From positions 911,204 to 975,203 of the forward strand of contig VWZL01002043.1 of the NCBI GenBank assembly GCA_013396915.1: a stretch of 64,000 nt of DNA, read 5' to 3'. The stretch comes from Stercorarius parasiticus (Eukaryota; Chordata; Aves; Charadriiformes; Stercorariidae). The translations under genes were made by a program, and so were the position numbers. The first letter of the stretch is position 1. Each line of letters starts with the position of its first letter. The notes under the pieces are model-generated. The model was not told the DNA's origin, made no database searches, and was given only the letters and a program-made list of their open reading frames with translations. Shown here piece after piece: positions 14,401 to 26,906 of the stretch.

Positions 14401-15947
14401 TGTATTTGTTTGACTGTTACTGGAGATACTTTAAAAAGAACAGTAAGGAATTACCGTTTCAAAAGTGGCCATACAACCTTTATCAAATTACTAATGCTAT
14501 TTATTCATTCCAGATAGATAACATTTCAGATAATTATCCAAACTACAAATAATAATTCAATGAAGTCAGTGTGACATTTAAAATCTGGTTATTAAGTTCT
14601 GCACAAGTTGCTTCAGAGGACTTGCAGAGAAAGTCCTGCAGGAAGTCAATTAGGTAGCAGTACACTTGGTAAAAGCATATAATTTTCTGAATAAAGCAGT
14701 ATAACGTGCATTTTCAACAGTTGAAAGTTCCTATAGAAAAGTTAGGGGTAGCTCCCTCAACTGGTTTTACAGAGTTTCACTTAACTACAATCAACTGGAA
14801 AGTTTGAATTCAAGAGACTTCATAAATGTGCAATCCAGGAAGACAATACATGAAGATCTGCTCTTCTTCTACTCAAACAGAGCACAAAATGGTACCGGTG
14901 AGGGAAACAAAGAGCTTATTCAATTAAAGCAAGAGTCACTTTTCAATCAGCTTTGGAGGAGACTGGCCTAAATCTGAAGTCCAGTACAAAAGCATACAAC
15001 AATAACATCTTCCTACCTCATCCATCAATTGATTTTACTAGGATGAAACACATCAGTTGTACGCTGTTCTAGGGTGGCTATTGTACAGAATCAAACACCA
15101 CTTCCTGACACATTTTTCTTTCCAGCAGAAACATAGCTAAAGAGTTCTGGTCATTTCAAAACTGTGACTGTCAGTATTCGTCTCACTCTGTCTCCTTAAA
15201 ACTTCTTGCTGTAGCTGAAAAGACGACTTCTCCCCTTTGTGCTCTTCCCAGTGGACATCTTCCATGAGGACAAAGGCTATACCAACCGCATCACACCTTC
15301 CACATGCAGTCACCAGTGTATGCTGTGTAGCCAGATGTGGGGCCAGAGAAACACAACGCCCTGAGCCAGCCTTTCATCACCAGCACAAGTTGGGGCAATA
15401 CGGGGATCCGTTGGGCTCAAGGAGACAGTGAGATGGGACAGGGAGGGAGAAAGGAGGCCATTCAGCAGTTTCTCATGCTGTTATATCTGAGCACTCCTGC
15501 TGAAATACCAATGCTTTACTCTAGGCAACATTTTAATTTTATTTTTTTTTTTTAATTAACAACAGCTAAGTTCCCTTTAACTACAGACCTCAGCGCACAG
15601 GACGAGGACAGGAGATACAGAGCTGACCATCCATGGAGGGTAAGGCCAGAGATAAAGATCATAAAATACATACAGTGCTAGCTGCCAACACTGAGGCTGA
15701 GCAAGTAAGTAAAAAAACCCCTCTAAATAGAAGGATAGGGAATGTCTTTCTTACTGACCTTAAAGGTCCCTTGGGTTGTCCCTGCATTGTAGCACAGGAA
15801 ACAAGGTTAGGGCTGGGACCACTGATTTCCCATTTGCTTTCAAACTTCAAGAATATGGCAATAATTCTGGTGCTCAAAATACCAAAACAGCAAGAAGAAA
15901 CACGAGCAGACATTAGAAGAAAGACAGGCAAAAACTAACAAAAGCAT

Positions 15948-15980
15948 TCCCCCTCCCCCCCCTTTTTTTTTTAATTTTTT
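15948..15980. repeat. C-run and T-run low-complexity tract
   Basis: A cytosine-rich run is followed directly by a T-run with AATTTTTT. It is a pure pyrimidine low-complexity tract, prone to slippage and to sequencing error. Confidence 0.75.
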
Positions 15981-16559
15981 ATTAATGCATTCTCTTCCTC
16001 TGTCAGATTAGATATTTTTATCGTTTCACTTCTGTTATTGTCTCAGTAATGGAATTTGCCCAGCAAATGCTTAATCAGCTGTGCTGCACCATCGTTTTTA
16101 AGCTTCTGCCTTGTTCCCCTTTCTCTTCCCGTAGTACCAGTAGGGTCACCTGGAGGGATCTCCGTCTGTCCAGAAGCCCAGCAGTACAGGACCTGATTTC
16201 ATGCAACCACCTAGGGAGTGTTTGCAAACTTTGTGGGAACCCAAATGTCTTTTCACATTTTATCTATTTGTTGGGTACAACTTAGAAGTATTCTAATTAT
16301 TATCTTGACAGAATCCCATCCACTAACTGTGATTAGTTAAAAGAACTTTCCCTCCTCTGTGCAAGAGGGTATGCATCTAACCTGGCCTAGCTGAAAGGTC
16401 AGCATGGTCACTGCTGGATTAAAACTGGCTCAGTCGTCTTGCAAGTCTTCACCGTCCAGAGGAGAATGAAGCACTGAAGCTTTACCCTGGCAGGTGGGAT
16501 AGGTTTCAAAGGTAAATCTGCAGGGTTTAAGCAGAAGGTGGACAAGTCCACCATCTCCC

Positions 16560-17340
16560 AGCACTTGCTTTTTTAATGCCGTGCTGCCTCCTGTACTACT
16601 TCTGTCATCCTGTCACACAGATTTTCTCCCTCTGCTTCTTGAAAGCCCAGCTGTATGGTCTTCTCCCTCTCTTCAACCTCCCACCAGCACAAATCCCGCA
16701 TCCATATCCAGCCCTGCCTGCTCCAGTTCTCCTGTGTTGCCATTTTGCCCAGATGTTCCCATAGATTTGTATTGGTCTCCCATCAATACTACCACTTTTC
16801 TGCATCTTTAAACTCATTAAATGGACAAGCTCCAATACCTACCCATTCCTGAAGGGAATTTCTCTTGCCCACTTATACTTTCAACCTTTTTCCAATCCAG
16901 CTTTCATCTCGCATCTTCTGTAATTTCTTCTATTGTTCTTAGAGAAAGCATGAAATTCAGATTCCACCCTTATCCTTCTTTACCCATCAGCCATTATCTC
17001 TGCTGGCTCTAGTATGGACCAGAAATCTTTTCCCTTGCCTTCCATCTCTCTCCTGGTTTTCCCTATAAAACCTTCTTCACTTTCACATGCCGAGAATGGT
17101 CATCATGTCTGTGCTTATTCTTCTAAAGACCTGTTTACTCCTTCCCATCTTTTCATCCAATCCACTGGTAATTCTGTGCTGCTCTTTCAGTTACTTTATT
17201 CAAGACCTTCCTCCTCCTGTCCAAAATTCAATCTTTCCCTTGCTTTGATATCCCATAGAAATCTGGATATCAGTTCAATGCGAGTCTGGCGGCTATTCCT
17301 CGCCAGGAAAGGTTTGATACTATCTCTTGCTTTATAGCAA
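16560..17340. repeat. Pyrimidine-rich strand-asymmetric block, possibly a decayed repeat
   Basis: The plus strand carries many C/T clusters across roughly 800 bp, and plus-strand frames of 60-107 codons overlap there. The even composition suggests one unit of common origin, such as a very old LINE insertion read antisense, rather than scattered microsatellites. I could not match it to a named family. The skew fades beyond about 17.7 kb. It is not a gene: the predicted peptides are just the P/S/L/F-rich products expected of pyrimidine-rich DNA. Confidence 0.35.
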
Positions 17341-20109
17341 ATTGCAGAAGCAGTCTTTCTGCTGGATATGCAACACAGATCTCTTTTGAATGTTCTTCTA
17401 AACCTTTACATCTGAGCGACACCTTATTTGCTATACTTACAAGCTACTTCAAAGGTTTAGCTATCTCTAGCCTTTCAGCACTACAGATAAAGTACAAGGA
17501 TAAAGGTTGTCCGTTTTATTTACTGTAGCATGTATTCACCTTGAAAAATCTCCATCATGATCCACTACAGCCATGCAAAAGAACAATTTCCTATAGCCTA
17601 CTGACCAAGCTATCTATTACCAATATTTCTCCAGGATGTCTATCACAACTTCTGTTTACTTTCTAGACTAATCTCCAATTTACCTGCCTTTTCCTCCTCG
17701 TTTACTGTCAGCTCCACCCTTCACTCAGCTCATGACTGCTCAAAACTGTGTTCTCCCTGTGCTACCCCTGAGCGTGGGAGGAGGTATCTAAAAGCATCCA
17801 CAAAGCTGCCCGATAGCTGTCCTTCCAATTCCTCTCTGGAATACAGAGCCTTGAAGACAAGCCACTGGCATGATGAGACTGCTGACAGTCAATCTGATCG
17901 GTATTACTCTGCTTCCTCACAATCCCTTTGATATGGTTCTCTTATTCTAGGTTTAAGGCACATGGCAAAGGGTAGGGAGAGCTTTCAGTGGGGGCCTCTC
18001 AAGGCCCTCCAGTAAAAATTTGTTTATTTCCTTCTCAAATATTTCAATGAAAAACAATTACTCATCTTTTCAACCCTTTATACCGTTCCAGATTTGTAAA
18101 AACAAGAAAATGTGTAATATTATTCTAGTATTTCCTTAACTTTAGAGAAAAATAAGAACAAATGCAGTCCAGGCTCTATCTATGGCTCTGCCATGATTCT
18201 TGACTCTCACCAGAAGGCACTGTCACCTTTGAAATGGCTACCACATACTTGATGGTATTTTCAGACCTTTGCTTCACTCTGAGAGCCACAAGGCTCTGCT
18301 CGCTTGCAGGGATGGAAGACCAGCCGCAGCAGACGGCCACAGCATCAGCGTCGCACAGGACCCGGTACCGCGCCACCAGCAGGCAGCTCTGTTTGGAAGA
18401 GAGGTCCCTCTCCGCTTACCTCTGTAGTTTTCCTCCTTTGTGATTCAGTTTACACACAGCTGCAAAGGACATTAGTGGGAGAGATCCAGATGAAGAACTT
18501 TGCTTTGTTTTTGTGACACTGGAGTTTCCAGCTAAGTTTATTTAAGGTAATAATGTATCCACTGATGAAGGCAACTTCCCAGTGACTGCCCTGTCATTGC
18601 TACAGATGCAGCAAAAAGCTGACACTTCCACTCTGTTAGCAACGGTTACTTTGCATTTCTGATGCTTTCTGGTACAACCTCTGTGTGCCAGCTAATGCTT
18701 TTACACACAGACGTCCCCAGACAGGGGGGTAATTTTACTCAGACTTTGCTATTTGTGCTGGATGGCCCCCCATGATCCATGGAATAGCTGGTGCAGACTG
18801 GCTCACAGCTGCGTTTCGTGTGGGTCCTGGTTTACTGATGGACATCGTCCTACTGTCCACACTTGGAAGCAGAGCAGAAAAACCTGCTCCCCACCCATGC
18901 AGAGGTCTGGTTAGTTTAATCCAGAGCAGACCTTGGGTGTAAACCAACATGTATGCGGTGCAAATAATTCGAAGGGACTTGGATCCCTGCATGAGAGAGG
19001 AAACATGCCAAGATAATTAAACTAATTTACCCCATTTTCTTTAGATTCCTCTGCCTAATGTTGCAGCTTGGAGAGTGCAGTTTCGCAGGTAGTCTAACAG
19101 GAACAACTCAGTCCAAGACCTGATTACAATATAAAATTTTGAACTCAGGCTAATTTCTCTATGAAACCAGATTTCCTTTCTGAGCAGAGAAAATCTTGCT
19201 AAGCTCAGACTGTGACCAAAGAAGCGGTAGCTCTGTAAAAGGATAGCTTACATGTTCCCAGTTCCACAAGAATAAATATTTTCAATGAACCACATTCAGC
19301 TCCAGTTTATGATACCAGAAATCCCACCTGTTTACACAGGATGAGTTTTCCCCCATTTTCCTGCTCACCACATTTGCACATGGCAAAGTCCATACAAGGC
19401 TGCCCACGCTGCCAACACAAATTCACCCCCCAGGCTGTGTAGCATTCCCATCCCTGCTAAGTATTTCCAGCGGCATGTCAGTCTGACTTGAGCTACTGAA
19501 GTGTTTGCTTTTCATATGTTCTTCTATTTTTTTTTTCTACATCTTAAGATATAAAAACGAAGTGCTTAAAAGTTCTTAAATAAATATAAACTCCCATGTT
19601 ATTATAGGCCATTCTCCACTGCAGGCAACCCCCGCATTCCCAAGAGAGAAGTAATTTGTTCATCTCACACTGTATACCTAAGATTGGAGTAAGTTTTGGT
19701 ACCTTTGGCTTCCGTTTCAAAACCATGAAGGTAAGGAACAACCCCAAAAACCAAAGTTCAAAATAAAAGCAAGGAGAGATGTACCACACCACAAAGTGTA
19801 CTCTCTTTGGAGAAGAGATGCTGCTTATCCCTGTGACAAATCACTACAAATTTCACCTACTGTGTAATGAGATAGAAAACAATGACTGAGACCCAGGAAG
19901 GCCATTTGTTTTGAATTGAAAAAGGTTGGGGTTTTTTTTGTTGTTGTTTTTGGGTTTGAGATTTTTTTTTGCAGTTTACAGGCTGAGAGAAAAGTCTGTC
20001 AAAGTCAGACTGAAAATTATTTCCATATGAAAAAAGTCAGTTTAAAATTTGTTTCAGTAGCATCATAGCTTAACAGAGGCTAGTGGATGAGGATCAGAGA
20101 AATGCCTAA
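17341..20109. other. Noncoding stretch, no gene recognised
   Basis: Short overlapping frames only (at most 85 codons). A G/T-rich tract lies at 19923-19975. I see no element ends and no RNA gene. Confidence 0.55.
19923..19975. repeat. G/T-rich low-complexity tract
   Basis: Starts with GGTTGGGGTTTTTTTTG and continues with TTG, GGGTTT and long T-runs. Similar tracts lie at 20658-20702 and 26876-26906, and reverse-complement versions near 35255 and 63729. The function is unknown; a low-complexity repeat is most likely. Confidence 0.55.
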
Positions 20110-20515
20110 GGAAGCAGAGCCTTCAATTAAGTTATCCAGGGTCCTGCGAAGCTGAAGCTTGAATATTTCCTGTGAGAGAGTCCACCACTTCTCTGGGCAA
20201 CCTGTTCCAAAATCTGGCTGTTCCCATGGCGAAGAATATTTTTATGATATCCAGTTTCCTGTGAAGCAACTTGTGTCCATTGCCTCTTCTCCTGTCACTG
20301 TGCATCCTGAACACATGTGACATCCATGAAAAGGATTTTCCCTGTCTTCTCTATAGCTACCTTTGAAGTGGTTGGAGGCTACGGTTAGATCCCACTGAGC
20401 CTTCTCTTCCCTGGGCTGAACAAACCCAGTTCCTTCAACCTTCCTTCATACCTCAAGTCTTTCAAACTCTGACCATCTTGGTGGCCCTCCACTGGACCCT
20501 CTCCAATTTTCAGTG
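20110..20515 (-). mobile_element. CR1 LINE fragment, older copy
   Basis: Read on the minus strand this is about 400 bp of the 3' half of CR1. It begins with text equivalent to 'ggccaccaagatggtcag', then 'ctgggtttgttcagccc', and ends with the reverse-transcriptase C terminus. Minus-strand translation of 20132-20323 includes RRGNGHKLLHRKLD and RFWNRLPREVVDSL, both characteristic of CR1 ORF2. The frame is interrupted upstream, and the segment after VVDS is diverged from the copy at 3101-3284. The copy therefore looks older or belongs to another subfamily. The CR1 3' tail repeat is not evident, so the lower end may be lost. It is inactive. Confidence 0.9.
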
Positions 20516-20657
20516 TCTAGGGGACAAGAAGTAGACAAAAGCGACAAGTAGAATAATCACATCCCCTGACTTGCTGGGTGCAGAGAGGCAGAAGAGAGAC
20601 ACCACTGTATCCAGTAGGGTCCCTCAAAGGAAGATTTTATCACAACTTCCTCTAAGT

Positions 20658-20702
20658 TGTTAGGGGTTTGAGGGTTTTGTTTGATTGGGTTTTTTTTTTA
20701 AA
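20658..20702. repeat. G/T-rich low-complexity tract
   Basis: GGGGTTTGAGGGTTTTG followed by GGGTTTTTTTTTT. It lies about 140 bp beyond the older CR1 fragment. It resembles the tract at 19923-19975 on the other side of that fragment. Confidence 0.5.
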
Positions 20703-22181
20703 CTGAAAATGGACAGACTGACCCTCAGAGCAAACACCAGGTCAAGAAGGAGGGCACAAGGATGCAGGCTGGTGGTCAGGAAGTCTCTTTGATCCTGACA
20801 GATGCTGGGATGGAGCAGGAAGACTGGGACACTGTGCGCTTCCTATGCCACACACTTTTCCTCAAGCCTTTGGTACTGGCCACAGGTATAGATGGGACCA
20901 TGGAGCTTTGCTGTCATTCGGAACAGCAGTTCCTGTGTTCACATGCTACCAAGGCTCACACCCTGAGGGCTTTCACAGCTGAAATCATGGCAAAGATGAA
21001 CCACTGCAGAGTGCAGGGGTTTTTTTGCTTATTTTCCTCAAAGAGAGTAAATGTTTTGGCACTGCTTTCTTATAGCGTGATCAGGTGCCCGATAGGTTGG
21101 GCTTGAGGAGCGAGATGTACTCTCAGAAGGTATCTCAAGGTCTCATCACACATCAGCGCGAGTTAGTTGTACCAGCACAGCCACAGCCCTGCTATTTCAG
21201 GCTCCTCTCCCAGACACAACACATGCAGCAGCTCCTTTTGCAACAGCTCTCACAGCTTCTAACTCAGCACTTCTGTACAACTCCATTAGTTATTACTCCT
21301 ATATGCCTGAAAATTTCAGTAGAAAGACAGAAATGAATGCAAAACAGTAGTTAGCACTTCAACATGTTTCAAACTAAAGAAAAAAAAATCACCTCCCTTT
21401 TTAAGTGGAATGCATACCCGTGTTCTTATGGTACTGCTGAAGAGCCGTGCTGATGAGGGGGGTCTCCAGGAGGGGAGAGCACCCACGCAGACACTGGCAG
21501 GGAAGGGTAAAGCTGAGGGTTTCAGCGTTACTTGGTTACTTTCACTGAAAGGAGCTGGCTTTTACTCAATAGCCATTGAGTACATTCCTCAGATTCTTTT
21601 CTTCTGCGCTTTGTAGATCGGGGTTGGAAGTCACTGCTGAAAGCACAGGAAGTTAGAAATCACCTTTTTCAGCCTCCTGTCACCTCAGGGTACTTCTGTG
21701 ATAAACTGACCCAGGCTTAACGAATGGAGCACCTTTTATAGCCCCATCACAAAACAATTTAGAAAATAATGAATTACTGCCCCTGCCGTGTCCTCAGGTG
21801 GCAGTGCTGAGTCTGTAACCAGTCGTGCCCGTTCACAGGAGCACAAGTTGCACCCCTGGTAGTAAGAGAGTCCGGCTGTCACAGGGGCCAAGCGCTCCTC
21901 TGGTGCCCACTGAAAACATGCATTTTAAAAAACAGCATGGTGCATCTTACCCACTGGAATGAAACAAAGTTTTTTCCATTGACTTGAAAGGGAGAAGGAT
22001 TAAGAAATAAGTTTTCAACGCTCACCTCCCTACTTAGAAGAACATTAATTAAAGCTCCCAGGGGAATTTAAAATTGAAATCTGGGCAGCCAGGACACAAC
22101 TTTGTCCTGCCTTGATTCAGTGTGAAACCCCAGATGATTAAAGTATTTCACAGTAATTGTGATCCACATAAAAGGCATTTT

Positions 22182-22219
22182 AAAATATTTACCCCTACAT
22201 AAAATATTTAACCCTACTG
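22182..22219. repeat. 19-bp imperfect tandem duplication
   Basis: AAAATATTTACCCCTACAT (22182-22200) is followed directly by AAAATATTTAACCCTACTG (22201-22219). The copies share 16 of 19 positions. Probably local slippage. Confidence 0.75.
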
Positions 22220-25095
22220 TAAATGAAAAATAGTTAAAGTGTTTACTAGAAAATTCTGGAAGAGAAGAAATTCTATTTAGGGCCAGTACCATAGTCTGTG
22301 GGGCAACACACTGGTCATCCCGCATGATTCAATGCCTGCTCCAAGTGTAACAGGTTGACACCTCAGTAACATCCAAAGTCACATGAAAAAGCCACCCTCC
22401 ACTGCCTGCTGAAAGCCAGCTCCTGTCTGTACAGCTTCAAACTTCGCTCTTGTGTTACAGAAGCCCCGAACAGAGGAAGAAGGACCCAAGTGTTAAATGT
22501 GAAAAGCCAACTATCAAAGAACAGGGCACCAACCTTCATGTCAGATGAGGGACACCACAGGGCAGGACTGAGCTGCAGGAGAAGACAATGCTAAATCAGG
22601 CCAAGAAGCAGAAGGCAGGATTCCTCCTGTCTCTCCTCAAGTCAAGCACCATCCTCCCAGAACTTTCCAAGCTGAGGTAGCTATTTCACTTTATGGTCTG
22701 CAACATATATTTTTTTTCCTCTCCATTTTTGCTTCCAACTGCATGTTTTTATAGGACTTCTGCCCTCACCTGTTTAAATACTGGCTTTAATTATCCCCAT
22801 GAATATTCGCTTCTAATTTTCCTGTAGCTACTTAAAAAACTGAACCTAAAAAAGAAAAAATCCAGAAAACTATTTTTACATTCATTTAAAGGTATTCAGT
22901 TCAAAATTAGAGATGAAAGTTTGAGGTCTTTTTCCAAGCAAGTTTTTAACCAGAAAGTTACAAGGAATTAAGAGAGGACTGCTAAAGGTCAGCATGCTAT
23001 AACCAAATTCCAGTCTGGTAAATTACCGCTATATTACGCTTCCAAGGAAATCTGTGTTCAACATCTGTTTTCTTTACACGAGATCATTAGGAACAGGCAG
23101 GCCAAGTCATAGCTTCATTCTGCACTTACCTCAGGTTTTTGAAAGGACAAATCTGTCCCTTCCTAGACGCAGGACTAGATTCAAACCTGGCCTTGTTGGA
23201 CTTGTTCACTACTGTGATGTTTTCAAGTTGCTTTGGAGTCAGACATTACCCAAAAATCAGTACTAACGAGGAAAACAGGAAGGCGAGCTGGAGACGAGCC
23301 GGCTCTGCTTCTTGTCATTTGCACTCGCTGCTGTTCAGGCTAATTATTTATCAAGTCAAAGCAGATTTCTGTCTGTGACATAGTTGGCAAAAATCTTCCC
23401 CCCCCAGAAATCGGTGGCTGATAGTCAAAGTAGGAATCATTGTGGATCCCAACATCCTGCTACTTCTGAAGACGTCAGTACTCTAAAAATTAAAAACACC
23501 CTGAACAAATGCATATTGCAAACCTCTCCACAATTAAAGTTATGGAAAGCAACTGTTATTCCCTAGCATGTGCTAAAGCAAGCGTTTTCCAACACCACTG
23601 ATTTGTTTTTTGAGAGACCAACAAGAAGTATGGAGACATCTGGATATTTCAAGGTCAGTATGGTTGTGGATACAAATGCTACAGCAAAACAGCATCCAGC
23701 TCTGCAGAAGGACAGGCCTCTCCAGACACGACCCAGGACAACTGGACCAGCAGCACTGCATTTTTCTCCCACCACTGCTGTCACTTCCACCTTCCTCCCA
23801 TCCCTCCTCTCCCACAATTTCAGTCCCCCTTCTAACCCTGACACAAATGTGAGGCAAAAAACTAAGAGGAAAATGGGCCTTTCTGTTTGTGGTGAAAATT
23901 TTGAAAGTGTTCAACATCTATCAAGGTTGTCATTACTCAAATATTTGGTGCCACAAGCAGAGATAAATGCTTTCACAAGCAGGAATCCCAGGACTTACAT
24001 GAGCACGACTGTGCCTGCAACAAAGTGCTCACAAATTTGGGGCAACACCCAACCCACGGTCTCACTGTACTTCCAGCTGCTTTTCCAGCCCAGTTCCAAG
24101 ACAGCAGCAGGAAGATAGGAGCTTGGACAAAGGGCTGTGGGAACATTGACTCAAATACATTCACTATCTGGTTTTAAAGGCTTAAGAAATTACACAATGC
24201 AATAAAAATAAAAAAGGAGCATCCAGATAGATATCATGACCATCCAAAATGCAGCACTGCTTTTTTTTAAACAGTTTTCAAAGGATCATGTTGCTTGTTT
24301 CCCTTATTCTTTCCCCATCATGTTGCTACAATGCAGACAATTTTAAAGTTAAAGTTAAGTCTGGGGCTACTATAGGAAGAAGTTCAGCTTACTGTGGACT
24401 TTTTTTTTTATTGCTTGTTTTGCCTTTGAATTATTTCTGTCATTGAAAGAAATTTCTATGCCTTAGTTTACCCACATCCAGGGTATTTGCTTATCCCCTC
24501 AAACAGCTATAAAGTTTAAATCCAAGAATATTTTTTGGAATAAATCTTGAGCTGTGCAGTTGAACCAGTGACATTTTGAACGAACATCATTGATCCTGCC
24601 GTGTTTTAAGGAAAAAAATGGTAAAGAAGAACTGAGGTAGCATAGAATAGAGAGGGAACAGGTGGACAGTAAAAAAAAGTGGTAGCGCTTCGTTTGAGAG
24701 ATGAGAGAGAGGACACAAAGCAGAACTCAGGAAAGAGCAGGGAGGGGGAGGGAAGAAGAGAGATTCATGAAGCAGTGCTTCAAAGATGAGTGAGAGAAAG
24801 AGTTACCCACAACTGCACATGCCCACCAGGATGGGGCTTGGTTTATTTTTCAGTGACACGGATTATCCAAAATTAGTAGAGCAGAGACTGCAAACTCAGC
24901 TACAACTGCCCTATTTCATTAAGTAGCAGCTGCTGAATTAGAGGTTGTTCTAGCCAAATGCGACTGTGGTTTCCACACTGCATACACCGACTGGATGTAA
25001 AGCAGCCTTCCCGAGGGCCTGAAACTTCCTCTTAAATTTGCATTGGCTTGTGTGATACCTTGCTTTGTTTCTCCCTACAATGGAAAAGGGAGTTA

Positions 25096-25106
25096 CCCCC
25101 CCCCCC
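25096..25106. repeat. C11 homopolymer
   Basis: Eleven consecutive C. Simple repeat; the length may be uncertain in the assembly. Confidence 0.8.
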
Positions 25107-26875
25107 AAGTAAAATTATCATTCTTGATAAGCTAAATTGAAAAAAGTTATACCATTTCACTACTTCAAGGCAAAAAGACAAGCAAGATGTGACATTATGA
25201 GGCTTTAAAAATCTAGGCTTTCCTCCTATAGCTGTTTCTTACGTAAACTGTGAGGCTGTTTGCAGTAACATGTCTCAGAGCATGAAGGCAAAATAAAGAC
25301 CACTAGCTTTAGATTTTGACTTTAAAGGCACAGACAAGACAGTGGCACAGCAGTACACAGAAGCAAGGACTTTGAGAAGCAAACAAGCAGGAGGGCCCCA
25401 GAGACAGGACCCACCACACCCCACACTCGCTGACAGGTCCCTTATTCAAATCCTGGGTCGGCAATAAGAGTTACTGACATTGCACTGACCGTATAGCTCC
25501 TTCCAAAAGGAGTATTGACATTTTTTGGGTGGATTGCTAACAGACAAGTGTTTGCAGTACTACTAACGAGAGCAAAGCTTTGATGAGCAGAAAGCTTGAC
25601 CCATGCTTTGGTCCCTTTGAGGCAGAGCTGAAGCAGGTTGGGGAGGCAGGATGCAGAAGCACACTGTTAGACCGCCTGTTTGGAGAAAGCGAAGTTTAAT
25701 GCCACTGAAAGGACCTCACTTCTTTCATATTACGGCAGAGAAGTTAAAATTCATGACCTCTGAAGCGAAATCCATCTGGAGGCTTGTTATTTTCACACAC
25801 GTGAAACAATTACAAGGAATAGCCTTTTCCTTTATCCCTCAAGGAAGTTTCAAGCTTAGTTAGCAACATCAGTTATTTCTATGGCAACAGACAGATATAA
25901 ACACAGGATTACAACCTTCAACAAAGGATCAAGAAGAGGAAGAAATAGGACTTGAAGAGACAAATGCCTGGAAGAGCTGCAAAAAATGTAGAAAGTTACT
26001 AGTTTTCTTAAAACGTCTTGCTCCCAACAGGTCTGTGAACATTATGGTTTTGGTAAAACTTTGATTTCAAAGAGGGGAAAAAGACAGGGGACTGTACATT
26101 ATTTTTTGGTGCAGGCATAATGGAATCAAAGAGTTAGGGTCGCTGACACTTGGGAGAGGGCATGACGGGGTGCCTTGCCTGGGTTGCTTTACAGCTCACA
26201 AAATTAAATTTACACTAGAAAGCATGTACTTAGTCTCCAAACAGTGCTATAGACATGGGATTTCAGGCACATGTGTACAAGTAAATTTAAAATTCCCACA
26301 TGCTTATGTACACTAAATGGACATGAGCAGGTAATTCTGGTGTTGTCAAACCAAACCTGATCTTTGAGGAAGAGCACGGACGACAGCTTTTAAAGTCTAT
26401 TTTGCTGTGAGCCAAGTCACCATTCCCTTTCACCCATGAACCCATTTGCACCACTCCCATATGTGATCAAGCCCTACTAACACAACAGCAGCAAATCATT
26501 TGCTGCTTGTCCCAGTGTAAATATCTGCACGAAGCACCACACAGTGCTGAACCGAGGCTATTTTTCCCTTCCATTTTCACGCGCAGGATCTGGGAGCTGG
26601 GGAGCAGCTGCCCCAGGGGGTGCCCAGGGGCCCATCTCCATCACAGCCTAGCTGGGGAATGCACCAGGGGCCATTTCAGGAGTACTAACCCCAACCCCAG
26701 CAGCAGAGCATGTGTGCCAGCCTGAGCCAAACACACAGGGCCAGGGCTCAATTGCTACTCAGGCAAATTCATTTTGAGCTGGTTTGGGTGTGTCTGCACA
26801 AGCCCCACAGCAGCCATTTCCCAGGAACATCTGTCTCCTTGGGTCCCAGCCAAAGGAAGAAAGGTTGCTTTGTTG

Positions 26876-26906
26876 GTTGGGGTTTTTTGTTGTTTTTTTT
26901 TTTAAA
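26876..26906. repeat. G/T-rich low-complexity tract
   Basis: GGTTGGGGTTTTTTGTTG followed by a T-run. It shares the GGTTGGGGTTTTTT start with the tract at 19923. Confidence 0.5.

Larger units (their letters stand above)
3285..16559. other. Noncoding stretch, no gene recognised
   Basis: More than 13 kb with no frame that I can assign to a protein. The contents are mostly AT-rich unique DNA with homopolymers (A17 at 5129-5145, G9 near 5490, A16 at 8424-8439), a purine tandem repeat at 7889-7922 and a GC-richer patch at about 11160-11420. A short peptide at 7467-7500 on the plus strand (VRALQKRAAKM) faintly resembles the end of a LINE reverse transcriptase but is too short to call. The blocks at 12020-12180 and 13200-14900 are AT-rich without repeat character and could include conserved noncoding elements. 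Confidence 0.6.

Noticed and set aside
23570..24118. 182-codon plus-strand frame
   Set aside because: Length is about what chance allows once in 64 kb over six frames. Opposite-strand and other-phase frames are open in the same place, and no motif is recognisable.
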